Assembly (NCBI RefSeq): GCF_963378095.1
Contig: NZ_OY726397.1
Coordinates: forward strand, 2,604,001-2,668,000
Length of the DNA stretch: 64,000 nucleotides
Reading direction: 5' to 3'
Source of the DNA: Mycolicibacterium sp. MU0053
Lineage (GTDB): Bacteria > Actinomycetota > Actinomycetes > Mycobacteriales > Mycobacteriaceae
Below, in pieces: positions 17,969 to 27,074 of the stretch (its first letter is position 1; each line of letters starts with the position of its first letter). The notes beneath the pieces are model-generated. The model had not been told where the DNA came from. It did not search any database and saw only the letters and a list, made by a program, of their open reading frames with translations. The position numbers were made by a program, and so were the translations under genes.

Positions 17969-19231
17969 GTGGGTACCCGCGCGGGAATCGTCGTCACCGG
18001 AACCGAGGTACTCACCGGCCGGATCACCGACCGCAATGGCCCATGGCTGGCCGACCGGTTACTCGAACTCGGGATCGAACTCGCCCACATCACGATCTGC
18101 GGCGACCGGCCCGCCGACCTCACCGCGGCCCTGCGGTTTCAGGCCGAGGCGGGCGTCGACCTGATCCTGACCACCGGCGGCCTGGGGCCCACCGCCGACG
18201 ACCTCACCGTCGCCACGGTGGCCGAATTCAGCGGCCGCGAACTGGTTTTGGATGTCGAACTCGAGCATCGCATCGCGGCGATCCTGCGCCGTCTGATGGA
18301 ACGCTATCCGGGCGCGGACTTCGAGGCCGTGATGGCGGCCAATCGCAAGCAGGCCATGGTGCCGGCCGGCGCCACGATCCTCGACCCGGTGGGCACCGCC
18401 CCCGGCGTGATCGTGCCCGGCCCGCCCACCGTCGTGGTGCTGCCCGGACCGCCGCGGGAACTGCAGGAGATGTGGCCGGCCGCGCTCGCGACCCACACCG
18501 TGCAGCAGGCCATCGCCGGGCGCACGCAGTACCGGCAGGAGACGGTGCGGATGTTCGGCATTCCGGAGTCCGAACTCGCCGACACGCTGCGGCACGCCGA
18601 GGCGCTGGTCGACGGTTTCGATCGGCTGGAGATCACCACCTGTCTGCGCCGGGGCGAATTGGAGATCGTGACCCGCTACGAGCCGGGGCAGGCGCAGAGC
18701 TATCGCGAGCTGATCGCGTTGCTCGCCGAGAAGCACCGCGCGGAGCTGTACTCGACCGACGGCACTACCGTCGATGACCAGGTGGCGGCCCTGCTGGCCG
18801 GCCATCGGATCGCGACGGCCGAATCCTGCACCGCCGGAATGGTGGCCGCCCGACTGACCGACCGCGCCGGCTCCTCGGACTACGTGATGGGGGGCGCGGT
18901 GGTGTACTCCAACGCGGCCAAGACCGCGGTGCTGGGCGTCGATCCGGACCTGATCGCCGCGCACGGCGCGGTCTCCGAACCGGTGGCCGAGGCGATGGCG
19001 GCCGGCGCGCGGCAACGCTTCGACGTCGACACCGCGGTGGCGATCACCGGGATCGCCGGACCCGGCGGTGGCACCGACGAAAAGCCGGTGGGCACAGTCT
19101 GTTTCAGTGTCACGTCGGGGGAGTCGAGGCTCACCCGGACGTTGCTGCTGCCGGGCAACCGGGCCGATATCCGGGAGCGGTCCACCACGGTGGCCATGCA
19201 CCTGCTGCGCACGGTGTTGCTCGCGCCCTAA
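17969..19231 (+). CDS. cinA: CinA-family competence/damage-inducible protein (NMN amidohydrolase)
   Basis: A 420-residue two-domain protein. The N-terminal MoaB-like domain (COG1058) includes [15 protein letters not shown] and [13 protein letters not shown]. The C-terminal CinA/PncC domain has [14 protein letters not shown] and [19 protein letters not shown]. CinA proteins hydrolyse NMN or ADP-ribose in NAD salvage. GTG at 17969 follows the GNAT stop by 2 bp; the frame is open upstream, but that part overlaps the GNAT gene. It ends in a 4-bp overlap with the convergent 19228 gene. Synteny with M. tuberculosis Rv1901 is plausible from memory. Confidence 0.93.
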   Translation: MGTRAGIVVTGTEVLTGRITDRNGPWLADRLLELGIELAHITICGDRPADLTAALRFQAEAGVDLILTTGGLGPTADDLTVATVAEFSGRELVLDVELEHRIAAILRRLMERYPGADFEAVMAANRKQAMVPAGATILDPVGTAPGVIVPGPPTVVVLPGPPRELQEMWPAALATHTVQQAIAGRTQYRQETVRMFGIPESELADTLRHAEALVDGFDRLEITTCLRRGELEIVTRYEPGQAQSYRELIALLAEKHRAELYSTDGTTVDDQVAALLAGHRIATAESCTAGMVAARLTDRAGSSDYVMGGAVVYSNAAKTAVLGVDPDLIAAHGAVSEPVAEAMAAGARQRFDVDTAVAITGIAGPGGGTDEKPVGTVCFSVTSGESRLTRTLLLPGNRADIRERSTTVAMHLLRTVLLAP

Positions 19232-19650
19232 CCGATCTCGGCGGCGAACACCCCGACCTTCTTCAGTGCGATCCGGGCGATCCGCGGCAGGCTTTCGTCG
19301 TCGGTGCCGACCGGAACGATCCGCGGGTTCACGATGTGCAACTGTTCGCGGAACAGTTGCACATCGGCCTCGCCGGCGGCCAGCACGTTCTTGGCCCAGT
19401 TCGTCTTGCCGTGACCCAGCGTCACCGCCAGCACATTGTCCTTGCGGTAGGCCGTGACGACGGTCTCGTAGGGCGTTCCCGAGGTGCGGCCCCGGTGCTT
19501 GACGATCGCGAAGCCGGGCACCCGTCGGGCGAGGGGGCCGATCACCGGGTTGATGTATTTGATCTGCAGCCGCTCCACCCAGGGCGGGAACACCATGGGG
19601 ACCTCGGGGGTGTGGTTCGGGTGGTCCGCAGCCTTCATAGGTCTTTTCAT
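19228..19650 (-). CDS. F420-dependent nitroreductase-family protein (Ddn-like)
   Basis: A 140-residue split-beta-barrel protein of the DUF385/Ddn family of F420H2-dependent reductases. Visible hallmarks are [13 protein letters not shown] and the [18 protein letters not shown] strand-turn. Ddn-type proteins use F420 to reduce quinones or nitro-compounds, and many are membrane-associated. ATG at 19650 is preferred; a GTG at 19659 would overlap the stop of the preceding hydrolase gene and sit too close to GAGGAG. It is transcribed with the alpha/beta hydrolase at 19656-20585, whose stop is 5 bp upstream. The substrate is unknown. Confidence 0.82.
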   Translation of the reverse strand: MKRPMKAADHPNHTPEVPMVFPPWVERLQIKYINPVIGPLARRVPGFAIVKHRGRTSGTPYETVVTAYRKDNVLAVTLGHGKTNWAKNVLAAGEADVQLFREQLHIVNPRIVPVGTDDESLPRIARIALKKVGVFAAEIG

Positions 19651-19655
19651 GGCCG

Positions 19656-20585
19656 TCACTGCTCCTCGTGGCGTTCCCACAGTTCCGACATGGATCCGAG
19701 GATTTCGTGTGCGTACCCGAGTCCGGCCAGGTGGCTGTCGCCGGGCAAGGTGAACAACTCCGCATCCGGCAGCAGTGCAACGACGTGCTCGCCGTGCGCG
19801 TACGGGATGATGTGGTCTTTGTCGCCGTGCCACCACCGCACCGGCACCTTCACCTCGTCGAGGCGAAATCCCCAGTCACGGGCGAAATTCACGACATCGG
19901 CGAAGGGCGCGCCCATCTGCTTGCGGCCGCCGTTGAGCAGGTCGTCGAGGAACATCGCCTTGAACTCGGGCCGGGCCAGCAGTCGGCGGTCGCCCGCGGG
20001 GGAGACCCGCGCGTAGATCTCCAGTGCGGGCAGCGCAACCGGTTTGATGAGCCGGACGAGGCCGGTGGCCACCAGCCCGATCGGTTCGCCGATGACCTCC
20101 AGTGCGGGGGCGACGGCGATCCCGAGTTTCATCGCCCCACCCCGGATCGCGTCGGGGCCGACGGTGGGTGCGACACCGCCGAGCACGCCGGCCGCGACCA
20201 CGCGGTCGGGCATCGCCGCCGCGGCGGCCAAGGTATAGGGCCCGCCGCCGGAAAGGCCGACCACGGTCATCTTGCCGATGCCGAGTATGTCGGCGATGAC
20301 CTCGAGATCGGCGGCGAAGGCGGCGATGTTCTCGTATTGGTGCGGCGTCGAGGATCCGATGCCCGGCCGGTCGACGCCGATCAGTCGCAGGTGGTGCTGC
20401 TCGGCGTAGATCCGCGCCTCGGTCGGGATCTGCCGGCGCGCACCGGGGGTGCCGTGCAGCCAGAACACCGCACGGCCATGAGGATCGCCGAATTCGGCAA
20501 AGCCGATCCGCCGGTCGTCACTGACCGCGATCGACCCCTCGAGCTTGGGTCGCGCGAGTTTGGGCGCACCGAGTGGATTGAGCAT
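19656..20585 (-). CDS. Alpha/beta hydrolase
   Basis: A 309-residue hydrolase. It has HGTPGARR (oxyanion), the nucleophile elbow GLSGGGPY, an acid in WHGDKDHIIP and the catalytic His in GDSHLAG. The fold is the proline iminopeptidase/haloalkane dehalogenase type; the reaction is not determinable. ATG at 20585 (LNPLGAP) is preferred over a GTG seven codons earlier. It is followed within 5 bp by the Ddn-like reductase, so the two form a unit. The gene lies 39 bp downstream of the AraC regulator stop, on the same strand. Confidence 0.8.
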   Translation of the reverse strand: MLNPLGAPKLARPKLEGSIAVSDDRRIGFAEFGDPHGRAVFWLHGTPGARRQIPTEARIYAEQHHLRLIGVDRPGIGSSTPHQYENIAAFAADLEVIADILGIGKMTVVGLSGGGPYTLAAAAAMPDRVVAAGVLGGVAPTVGPDAIRGGAMKLGIAVAPALEVIGEPIGLVATGLVRLIKPVALPALEIYARVSPAGDRRLLARPEFKAMFLDDLLNGGRKQMGAPFADVVNFARDWGFRLDEVKVPVRWWHGDKDHIIPYAHGEHVVALLPDAELFTLPGDSHLAGLGYAHEILGSMSELWERHEEQ

Positions 20586-20624
20586 AGGCAAAGTGTCGCA
20601 CGCCACCCTGCGGCGGCGAAATAG

Positions 20625-21491
20625 CTACCTCTGGGGCCGCTCGGCCGGCACCTCGACCCGCTTGACGCGACGCCGGTAGGCCGACGGGGTCTCGCCGCTG
20701 AACTGTGCGAACGACCGGGTGAACGAGCTCAGGCTGTCGAAGCCGACCGCGCTGGACGCGTCCTGAACGCTGGTGTCGAGCAAGGCCAGCAAAGCCATGG
20801 CCCGCAACATCCGGGCGTGCAGCAGGTAGGTCCGCCAGGAGATTCCGAGGGTCTCCTGGAACAGTCGCCGCAGCGTCCGCTCGGAGACGGCGACGGCCCG
20901 GCTGACGTCCTCGGCGCTGACGGATTGCAGATGCTCCTTGGTGTAGGCGGTCGCCGCCGCCACGATCGGATGGTCCGAAGTGGGCAGGCTCAGTGGGGCC
21001 TCGTGATCCAACGCGTCGGATACCAGTTGCGCCAGCGTGTGGAAGAAACGGTCGGAGACCTCCTCATCCGCGGCGGAACCGGCTCGGCGGTCGATCGGCC
21101 ACCGCAGCGCGTAGATCATCATCTCGCGGATCAGCGGTGAGACCGCCAGGATGCGGGCCCGGTCGCCGGCCTCCGGCAGCAACTGCGGATCGAACATCAC
21201 CGCCAAGGTTTTGACGTCGGGGTTCATCGTGGCCGAGTGTTCGAGTCCCACCGGCAGCCAGGCGGCCTGCTGCGGGGGCAGCAGGTAGTGGCCCGCCGGC
21301 GTTTCGACCTCGACGACCCCGCCGATGGCGTACTCGATCTGGTGGACATCGTGCGAATGCCAGCCGGTCAGCAGCTTGTCGCCCTCATAGAGATAGCTGC
21401 CCGCCAGTGCCTGGCCGCCCCGGCGCAGGTCGATTTGAGGCGGCCTGGCCGAATCCGCACGATGTCTGTCCGATAGCGCAGAGACGGTCAT
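20625..21491 (-). CDS. AraC-family transcription regulator
   Basis: A 288-residue regulator. The N-terminal cupin-like domain includes GWHSHDVHQIEYAIGG and AAWLPVGLEHSATM. The C-terminal double helix-turn-helix (about 185-280) includes SERTLRRLFQETLGISWRTYL and GFDSLSSFTRSFAQFSGETPSAYR, each split by its normal turns. The ATG at 21491 is chosen; a downstream-weighted start is possible because no clear ribosome site is present. It is divergent from the amidohydrolase at 21571 with an 79-bp gap, the usual arrangement for a regulator and its target gene. The inducer is unknown. Confidence 0.85.
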   Translation of the reverse strand: MTVSALSDRHRADSARPPQIDLRRGGQALAGSYLYEGDKLLTGWHSHDVHQIEYAIGGVVEVETPAGHYLLPPQQAAWLPVGLEHSATMNPDVKTLAVMFDPQLLPEAGDRARILAVSPLIREMMIYALRWPIDRRAGSAADEEVSDRFFHTLAQLVSDALDHEAPLSLPTSDHPIVAAATAYTKEHLQSVSAEDVSRAVAVSERTLRRLFQETLGISWRTYLLHARMLRAMALLALLDTSVQDASSAVGFDSLSSFTRSFAQFSGETPSAYRRRVKRVEVPAERPQR

Positions 21492-21570
21492 GGTGATCCA
21501 GGGTACAAGTGGAGGCATGGGATGGCACCGCCCACCCAAAGCAGTGTCCGCACGTGGCTGAAGGAGACCG

Positions 21571-22833
21571 ATGAACGTCGACGATTTGATCCTGGTGAGC
21601 ATTGACGACCACGTGGTCGAACCGCCTGACATGTTCCTGAATCATGTCCCGGCCAAGTACAAAGCCGACGCGCCGATCGTCGTCACCGATGACAAGGGCG
21701 TCGACCAGTGGATGTATCAAGGTCGCCCGCAGGGGGTCAGTGGGCTCAACGCGGTGGTGTCGTGGCCACCGGAGGAGTGGGGCCGCGATCCCGCCGGCTT
21801 CGCCGAGATGCGGCCCGGTGTCTACGACGTCCACGAACGGGTCCGGGACATGAACCGCAACGGCATCCTGGCCTCGATGTGCTTCCCGACCTTCACCGGC
21901 TTCTCGGCGCGGCACCTCAACATGACCCGCGAGGACGTCACGCTGGTGATGGTGTCGGCGTACAACGACTGGCACATCGACGAATGGGCCGGTTCCTACC
22001 CGGACCGGTTCATCCCGATCGCGATCCTGCCGACCTGGACCCCCGAGGGCATGTGCGACGAGATCCGCCGGGTCGCCGCCAAGGGGTGCCGCGCGGTGAC
22101 CATGCCCGAACTGCCCCACCTGGAGGGCCTGCCCAGCTACCACGACGAGGACTACTGGGGTCCGGTGTTCCGCACGCTCTCGGAGGAGAACGTGGTGATG
22201 TGCCTGCACATCGGCACCGGCTTCGGGGCCATCAGCATGGCGCCGAACGCCCCGATCGACAACCTGATCATCCTGGCCACCCAGGTTTCGGCGATGTGCG
22301 CGCAGGATCTGCTGTGGGGCCCGGCGATGCGCAACTACCCGGACCTGAAGTTCGCCTTCTCCGAGGGCGGCATCGGCTGGATCCCGTTCTATCTGGACCG
22401 CAGCGACCGGCACTACACCAACCAGAAGTGGCTGCGGCGCGACTTCGGCGACAAACTGCCCTCGGACGTCTTCCGGGAGCACTCGCTGGCCTGCTACGTC
22501 ACCGACAAGACCTCGCTGAAGCTGCGGCACGAGATCGGCATCGACATCATCGCCTGGGAGTGCGACTACCCGCACTCGGACTGCTTCTGGCCGGACGCGC
22601 CGGAGCAGGTGCTCGCCGAACTGGAGGCCGCCGGCGCCGACGACTCCGACATCAACAAGATCACCTGGCAGAACTCCTGCCGGTTCTTCGGCTGGGACCC
22701 GTTCAAGCTGACCCCCAAGGAGCAGGCCACCGTGGCCGCGCTGCGGGCCCAGGCCACCGATGTCGACGTCTCGATCCGACCGCGCGCCGAATGGGCGCGG
22801 CTCTACGAGCAAAACCGGCTGACCAAGGCGTAG
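21571..22833 (+). CDS. Amidohydrolase 2-family metal-dependent hydrolase
   Basis: A 420-residue TIM-barrel hydrolase of the amidohydrolase-2 (ACMSD-like) family. The N-terminal SIDDHVVEPP motif supplies metal ligands, and later conserved sites are LHIGTGFG, FSEGGIGWIPFYLDR and WECDYPHSD. Family members decarboxylate or hydrolyse ring-cleavage products; in actinobacteria many act in steroid or aromatic catabolism. AAGGAG stands 6 bp before the ATG. It is divergent from the AraC gene, which is its likely regulator. A substrate in sterol breakdown fits the neighbourhood but is unproven. Confidence 0.87.
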   Translation: MNVDDLILVSIDDHVVEPPDMFLNHVPAKYKADAPIVVTDDKGVDQWMYQGRPQGVSGLNAVVSWPPEEWGRDPAGFAEMRPGVYDVHERVRDMNRNGILASMCFPTFTGFSARHLNMTREDVTLVMVSAYNDWHIDEWAGSYPDRFIPIAILPTWTPEGMCDEIRRVAAKGCRAVTMPELPHLEGLPSYHDEDYWGPVFRTLSEENVVMCLHIGTGFGAISMAPNAPIDNLIILATQVSAMCAQDLLWGPAMRNYPDLKFAFSEGGIGWIPFYLDRSDRHYTNQKWLRRDFGDKLPSDVFREHSLACYVTDKTSLKLRHEIGIDIIAWECDYPHSDCFWPDAPEQVLAELEAAGADDSDINKITWQNSCRFFGWDPFKLTPKEQATVAALRAQATDVDVSIRPRAEWARLYEQNRLTKA

Positions 22834-22853
22834 CCCCGGCGAGGCCTCGGGAT

Positions 22854-23597
22854 CTAGGCGGGAACCACGACGGTCAGTTCATTGCCCCGCCGTTCCACCC
22901 GCATCCCGGCGCGGCGGGCCACCGCCGCGACCGCCGCGGCGTCGGCCGGTTCGGCCCGGCTGCTCGCCAGCACCCGGGCCAGCCGGCCCTTGTGGGCCTT
23001 GTTGAAGTGGCTCACCACGGTGCGGCGGCCGTCGGCGTGCTCGGCGACCACGTCGACGTCGACCGCGCCGGGCAGCCGCCCCAGTCCGGCGTAGGACCCC
23101 GAGCGCAGGTCGACGATCAACTCGTGGGCCGCGATGTCGGCGAGCACCGGTTCGAGCACCGGACGCCAGCGCGCCGCCAGGGTCGCCTGGCCGGGCAGCT
23201 TCGAGGCCGCCGAGAGCCGGTAGGCCGGCACCGGGTCCTCGGCGCGTACCAGGCCGAACAGCGCCGAGCCCACCGCGAGGCGCGAGTTGGCGCGGGAAAG
23301 CTCAGCGCCGCGCAGCGTTTCGATGTCCAACGCGTCGTAGAGGACGCCGGTGTAGCGCCGCAACGCGGGCACGGTCGGCGAGGTGAACAACGCGGCGTTG
23401 CGGTCGATCTCGGCATCCTGTTTAGGGGACAGGCCGAGCGCGCCGCGGCTGGCCTCCCGGTCGTCGGCCAGGGCGACGAGCTCGTCGGCCAGGCTGCGCC
23501 GCAACGGGTTCAGGGCGGGAAAGTGCAATGCGTCGAGTCGTAGTGCCGGCCCGTCGCCGCCGATGCGCTTGGTTTCTGAAGGCGGCAGCAGGAGCAT
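22854..23597 (-). CDS. yaaA: YaaA-family peroxide stress protein
   Basis: A 247-residue YaaA/DUF328 protein. Recognisable blocks are LLPPSETK at the start, a YTGVLYDALD segment, RLAVGSALFGL and the C-terminal VSHFNKAHKGRLAR signature. In E. coli YaaA lowers free iron and Fenton damage after H2O2 stress, which agrees with the peroxide genes elsewhere in this window. ATG at 23597 is preferred to the GTG one codon before. It stands 20 bp from the convergent amidohydrolase stop and downstream of the phosphodiesterase gene on the same strand. Confidence 0.88.
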   Translation of the reverse strand: MLLLPPSETKRIGGDGPALRLDALHFPALNPLRRSLADELVALADDREASRGALGLSPKQDAEIDRNAALFTSPTVPALRRYTGVLYDALDIETLRGAELSRANSRLAVGSALFGLVRAEDPVPAYRLSAASKLPGQATLAARWRPVLEPVLADIAAHELIVDLRSGSYAGLGRLPGAVDVDVVAEHADGRRTVVSHFNKAHKGRLARVLASSRAEPADAAAVAAVARRAGMRVERRGNELTVVVPA

Positions 23598-23636
23598 CAC
23601 GGTGACACAGGGTATCCCGAGGCCGCACCGCCGCCG

Positions 23637-24773
23637 TCAGCCGTATGCGAGCAGCAGCGGCACCCGCTGCTCGGCGCTGCTCAAGGAGCCGTGGTGACCG
23701 ATCAGCGACGACTCGAGCGGTTCGGTGTCGCGCCGCACCAGCACCGCCGAATCGCGCGCCGCGGCCACCACGTCACCGATGCGGGGCCGGACGGTGTCGC
23801 TGACCCGGGCGCCGAACCAGCCCGCCTCGATCGCCTCGTCGCGCGCGGCCACCCAGGCGGTCGGTCCCAGCGTCGCGCGCCAGGCCGCGAGCACCGCGTC
23901 GGCGGCACCGTCGCGGGTGTAGACGTGCCGGGCCCGGGGCTCCCCGCCGATGGCCTCGACGCCGTCGAGCAACGCGGGTTCGGCGTCGATGTCGGTGGTC
24001 GCGCTGTCCTCGGCCGTCACCATCCCGTGGTCGGCCACCACCGCGAGCAACCCGCCCGGCGGCAGCACTTCGACCACCGATTCCACCAGGCGATCGACCT
24101 GCCGCAACTGCATGCGCCACGGTGCCGAACCCGGACCGTGCAAGTGTCCCAACAGATCGAGTTCGCTGTGATAGCCGTAGCAGAAGCCGCGCCGCGCGAT
24201 CGTCTCGCTCACCGACGCGCCCAGATCACCGAGGGCCTGCACACCGATGTAGCGGCCGCCGCGCAGCACCGCACGGGTCAGGCCGGAGGTGGCGAACTCG
24301 GCGCCCGAGATCACGCTGACGGCCATGCCGGCCGTGGTGGCCTGCTCGAATGTGGTGGGCAGCGGCTGGACCTGTTCGGGCACCGCGCTGTCGCGCAGAT
24401 CCGCACCCCACGGGTGCGGCCGCCAGCGCAGGGCGTTGAGGACGCCGGTGCCGGGCACCAGGAACGAGTAGCCGACCATGCCGTGCTCACCGGAGCGCAG
24501 ACCGGTGCCGACGGCGGCAAGCCCGGCGGCGGTGGTGGCGGGGTAACCCACCTGCACCGAGGCGCCGCGTAGCCCCGCCATGACCGGTGCGTCCGCGGCG
24601 TGCGCATCGAGCAGATCGGCGCCGAGGCCGTCGATGAGCAGCACGCACGCCCCGGACACGGGGCCCGCCAGTGGAATTCGGGCGGCAAAGCCCGCCACGC
24701 CCATGGTCGCCAGCACCGACGGCACCACGTCGGCCAGATGTGGGTCGTCGGGTTCCAGCTGGGGGAGTTCCAT
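23637..24773 (-). CDS. Type I phosphodiesterase/nucleotide pyrophosphatase-family hydrolase
   Basis: A 378-residue alkaline-phosphatase-superfamily enzyme. LLIDGLGADLLD carries the first metal ligand, YPATTAAGLAAVGTG the nucleophilic Thr, VVADHGMVT a metal-binding Asp-His pair and GHHGSLSS the late His. These are the nucleotide pyrophosphatase/phosphodiesterase landmarks. No signal peptide is visible, so it acts in the cytoplasm. ATG at 24773 is chosen because homology begins there, although the ribosome site is weak and the frame is open further. It lies just after the MOSC gene, which ends 14 bp upstream. Confidence 0.82.
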   Translation of the reverse strand: MELPQLEPDDPHLADVVPSVLATMGVAGFAARIPLAGPVSGACVLLIDGLGADLLDAHAADAPVMAGLRGASVQVGYPATTAAGLAAVGTGLRSGEHGMVGYSFLVPGTGVLNALRWRPHPWGADLRDSAVPEQVQPLPTTFEQATTAGMAVSVISGAEFATSGLTRAVLRGGRYIGVQALGDLGASVSETIARRGFCYGYHSELDLLGHLHGPGSAPWRMQLRQVDRLVESVVEVLPPGGLLAVVADHGMVTAEDSATTDIDAEPALLDGVEAIGGEPRARHVYTRDGAADAVLAAWRATLGPTAWVAARDEAIEAGWFGARVSDTVRPRIGDVVAAARDSAVLVRRDTEPLESSLIGHHGSLSSAEQRVPLLLAYG

Positions 24774-24787
24774 GCGGTCGTCGCCGG

Positions 24788-25447
24788 TCAGGAACTGACG
24801 CGGCGGTGCGCGAGCGCGCGGATCGCGTCGGGCAGCGCCTCGATGTCGGCCAGCAGCGGCAGCAGTTCGGGCTCGAGTGTCATGGCGCGGAACACCACCC
24901 CGATCGTCACCTCGTGGTCCGGTCGATCGAGGACCACGATGTCGTCGCCGGCGCGGACGGTGCCCGGGGTGATGACGCGCAGATAGGCGCCCGGGACGGC
25001 CGCGGCGGTGAAGGTCTTGATCCAGCCGGGGATCTCCAGCCACGACACGAATGTCCGACACGGGGTGCGGGGGGAGGACACCTCCAGCACCAGTCCGTCG
25101 TCGCCGACCTGCCATCGTTCGCCGATGCGGGCGTCGGTGACCGCGGCGCCGACGGTGGTGAGGTTCTCGCCGAACATCCCGTCGCGCAGATCCCGGCCCA
25201 GGCGCTGCGCCCAGGCGTCGAGGTCTTCCCGCGCATAGGCGTAGACGGCCTGATGGTCGCCGCCGTGGTGTTTGCGGTCGCCGATGCTGTCACCCACCAA
25301 CCCGCTGCCGGCGCCGCCGCGTCGCGGTCCGGGGTCGCGGACGGCCACCGGTTCGGGCGTCGGCACCTTGTCGATGCCGGTGGGCCTCGACGGGGCAGCG
25401 GGATTGGTGTGTGGGCGAGCGAGATTGACCGATGCGACAGTCGCCAT
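24788..25447 (-). CDS. MOSC-domain protein (YiiM-like)
   Basis: A 219-residue MOSC protein. GDRKHHGGDHQAVYAYAR and GMFGENLTT are typical of YiiM-type MOSC domains, and TPCRTF holds the conserved cysteine that receives or binds sulfur in the molybdenum-cofactor sulfurase family. YiiM-like proteins reduce N-hydroxylated compounds with molybdenum cofactor. The frame begins at ATG 25447 and the STAS gene lies 10 bp upstream on the same strand, so a STAS-MOSC-phosphodiesterase transcript is possible. The exact substrate is unknown. Confidence 0.85.
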   Translation of the reverse strand: MATVASVNLARPHTNPAAPSRPTGIDKVPTPEPVAVRDPGPRRGGAGSGLVGDSIGDRKHHGGDHQAVYAYAREDLDAWAQRLGRDLRDGMFGENLTTVGAAVTDARIGERWQVGDDGLVLEVSSPRTPCRTFVSWLEIPGWIKTFTAAAVPGAYLRVITPGTVRAGDDIVVLDRPDHEVTIGVVFRAMTLEPELLPLLADIEALPDAIRALAHRRVSS

Positions 25448-25457
25448 GCCGGAGAGG

Positions 25458-25874
25458 TTAGGCGGACTTGTTCAGCAGCGGCAGCAGCAGGGTGCGTCGG
25501 CGCATGTTCTCGTCGGCGAAGTAGTTCAGCGCCTCGGGTACCGACCCTGCGATCGGATAGGCCTCGGGGGTCCGGTCGAGAACGTCGATGACGGCGTCGC
25601 TGGGAATCAGCACCCAGTCCTGTCCGGTCTCGGCGCAGTCGTCGTCGAATGCGCGCAGCAGGGCCAGTCCGTGCTCGTCCATGTGCAGGACGCCGCTGAG
25701 GTCGAGGACGACCGTGGTGGCCGCCAGGACGTAGCGCCGCGCGTGTTCGGTGACGCGGTCGACGTTGACCATGTCGACCTCACCGCTGATCGTCACGACG
25801 GTGGCCAGTCGGCGACTTTGCGCCCGCAGCCGCGCGCCGTTGCAGTCGAACACGGGATTTCCGTAGGGGTTCAT
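25458..25874 (-). CDS. STAS-domain protein with an altered phosphorylation motif
   Basis: A 138-residue STAS (anti-anti-sigma factor) domain. The SGEVDMVNVDRV strand and VVLDLSGVLHMDEHGLALLRAF core are clear. In the canonical family the core reads D-S-S-G, and an anti-sigma kinase phosphorylates the first Ser; here it is D-E-H-G (residues 66-69), so that site is lost and replaced by an acidic residue. ATG at 25874 is chosen because GAGG lies 7 bp upstream. No sigma factor or kinase gene is adjacent. It may be a constitutive or non-sigma-linked STAS protein. Confidence 0.85.
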   Translation of the reverse strand: MNPYGNPVFDCNGARLRAQSRRLATVVTISGEVDMVNVDRVTEHARRYVLAATTVVLDLSGVLHMDEHGLALLRAFDDDCAETGQDWVLIPSDAVIDVLDRTPEAYPIAGSVPEALNYFADENMRRRTLLLPLLNKSA

Positions 25875-26010
25875 GTTCGGCCTCATTTCGGTGGCGTTTT
25901 TTGTGCCTCCACCGCGACACTAAGTGGCTACTCTAAGGTCACTGGGTGCCGGGACTAATTCTTTGGTAAGACTATGACCTGCGGAATCACCTGGTCATGC
26001 GGCCGAAAGC

Positions 26011-26886
26011 TCACGGGTGGGCCGCAATCCGCTCGTCGAGGGCGCCCGAATCGCGGCCCAGCGCGACGGTGGCCGCGGCCATCGCGATGAGCGCACACGG
26101 CAGTGCCACCAGGCCGACCCCGCGCGCGGTCAGTTGCTCGCCTAGCACCATCGTGCCGAGCAGCACCGCGGCCACCGGCTCCAACACCAGCATTGCGGGC
26201 ACCGAGGCCGGCAGCGCGCCGGCATGCAACGCGGACTGCTGCAGCACGGTCGCCACCACGGCCAGCACCACGAGCAGGTACAGCGCAGGTGTCTCCAGCA
26301 GGGTCCGCCAGGATCCGACCTGCACCCGATGCGTGCACAGCTTCGTCAACACCGCGATCAACCCGAACAGCACGCCGACGGCGGTCGCCAGATACAGGGC
26401 CCGTTGGGTGCCCACGGCCTTCGCGGCAAGGAGCACGCAGCCGAGGACCAGCGGCACCACGATGGCGGCGACGACGATCCAGGTGCCCACCGACGGGTCG
26501 TTGTGCCCCTGGCGGGGATGGGCGACCGAGACGAACACCGCCAGCGCCAGCGTCAGTACCAGCGCCCAGCCCCATTCGGTACGCGTCACCCGCCGGCCCG
26601 CGAGCCGCGCACTGATCGGCAGCGCGAACAACAATGCGGACACCAGCAGGGGCTGCACCAGCATCAACGATCCGAACGACAAGGCCGCCGCCTGGAAGCC
26701 GTACCCGGCCGCCGCCGTCGCCAGGCCGGCCCACCACAACGGGTTGCGCAGCAGCGAGGTGACGATCGCCGAACTCATCCCCGCGTCCGCGGGGACGTCC
26801 CTGGTGGCCAACTGGCGCACCACGATGCCGAGGGCCGCACACAGCGCCGCGATCAGCGCAAGGGCGACGACTATCGGCTGCGACAT
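26011..26886 (-). CDS. DMT-superfamily (EamA-like) membrane transporter
   Basis: A 291-residue protein with about nine or ten transmembrane helices, a drug/metabolite-transporter architecture of two similar halves. Recognisable pieces are ALSFGSLMLVQPLLVSALLFALPIS in the first half and LQQSALHAGALPASVPAMLVLEPVAAVLLG in the second, written here only as landmarks. Such transporters export small metabolites or act as permeases, but the substrate is not predictable. Its start is 188 bp from the katG stop on the far side of the katG terminator. It is monocistronic. Confidence 0.8.
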   Translation of the reverse strand: MSQPIVVALALIAALCAALGIVVRQLATRDVPADAGMSSAIVTSLLRNPLWWAGLATAAAGYGFQAAALSFGSLMLVQPLLVSALLFALPISARLAGRRVTRTEWGWALVLTLALAVFVSVAHPRQGHNDPSVGTWIVVAAIVVPLVLGCVLLAAKAVGTQRALYLATAVGVLFGLIAVLTKLCTHRVQVGSWRTLLETPALYLLVVLAVVATVLQQSALHAGALPASVPAMLVLEPVAAVLLGTMVLGEQLTARGVGLVALPCALIAMAAATVALGRDSGALDERIAAHP

Positions 26887-27025
26887 CGGTTACCTAACTG
26901 GCTCGGGGTTATCGACCGGCCCCGACACCGGTGGGGTGACGAAAAGCTCTGGCAATTAACGACAGTAGTGTCCACCCTGGGGACGCCGGGGACCCTATCG
27001 GGTCCGGCCGGGGCTCCGGAAACGA

Positions 27026-27059
27026 CGGTGCCCCGCGAGCCGAAGCTCGCGGGGCACCG
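27026..27059 (-). terminator. katG terminator hairpin
   Basis: A perfect 15-bp GC-rich stem with a 4-nt loop (CGAA on the plus strand, TTCG on the minus strand), 15 bp downstream of the katG stop on the minus strand. No long T-tract follows; this is the tail-poor hairpin type common in mycobacteria. Confidence 0.8.
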
Positions 27060-27074
27060 CTTGGAGAGCTGCGA

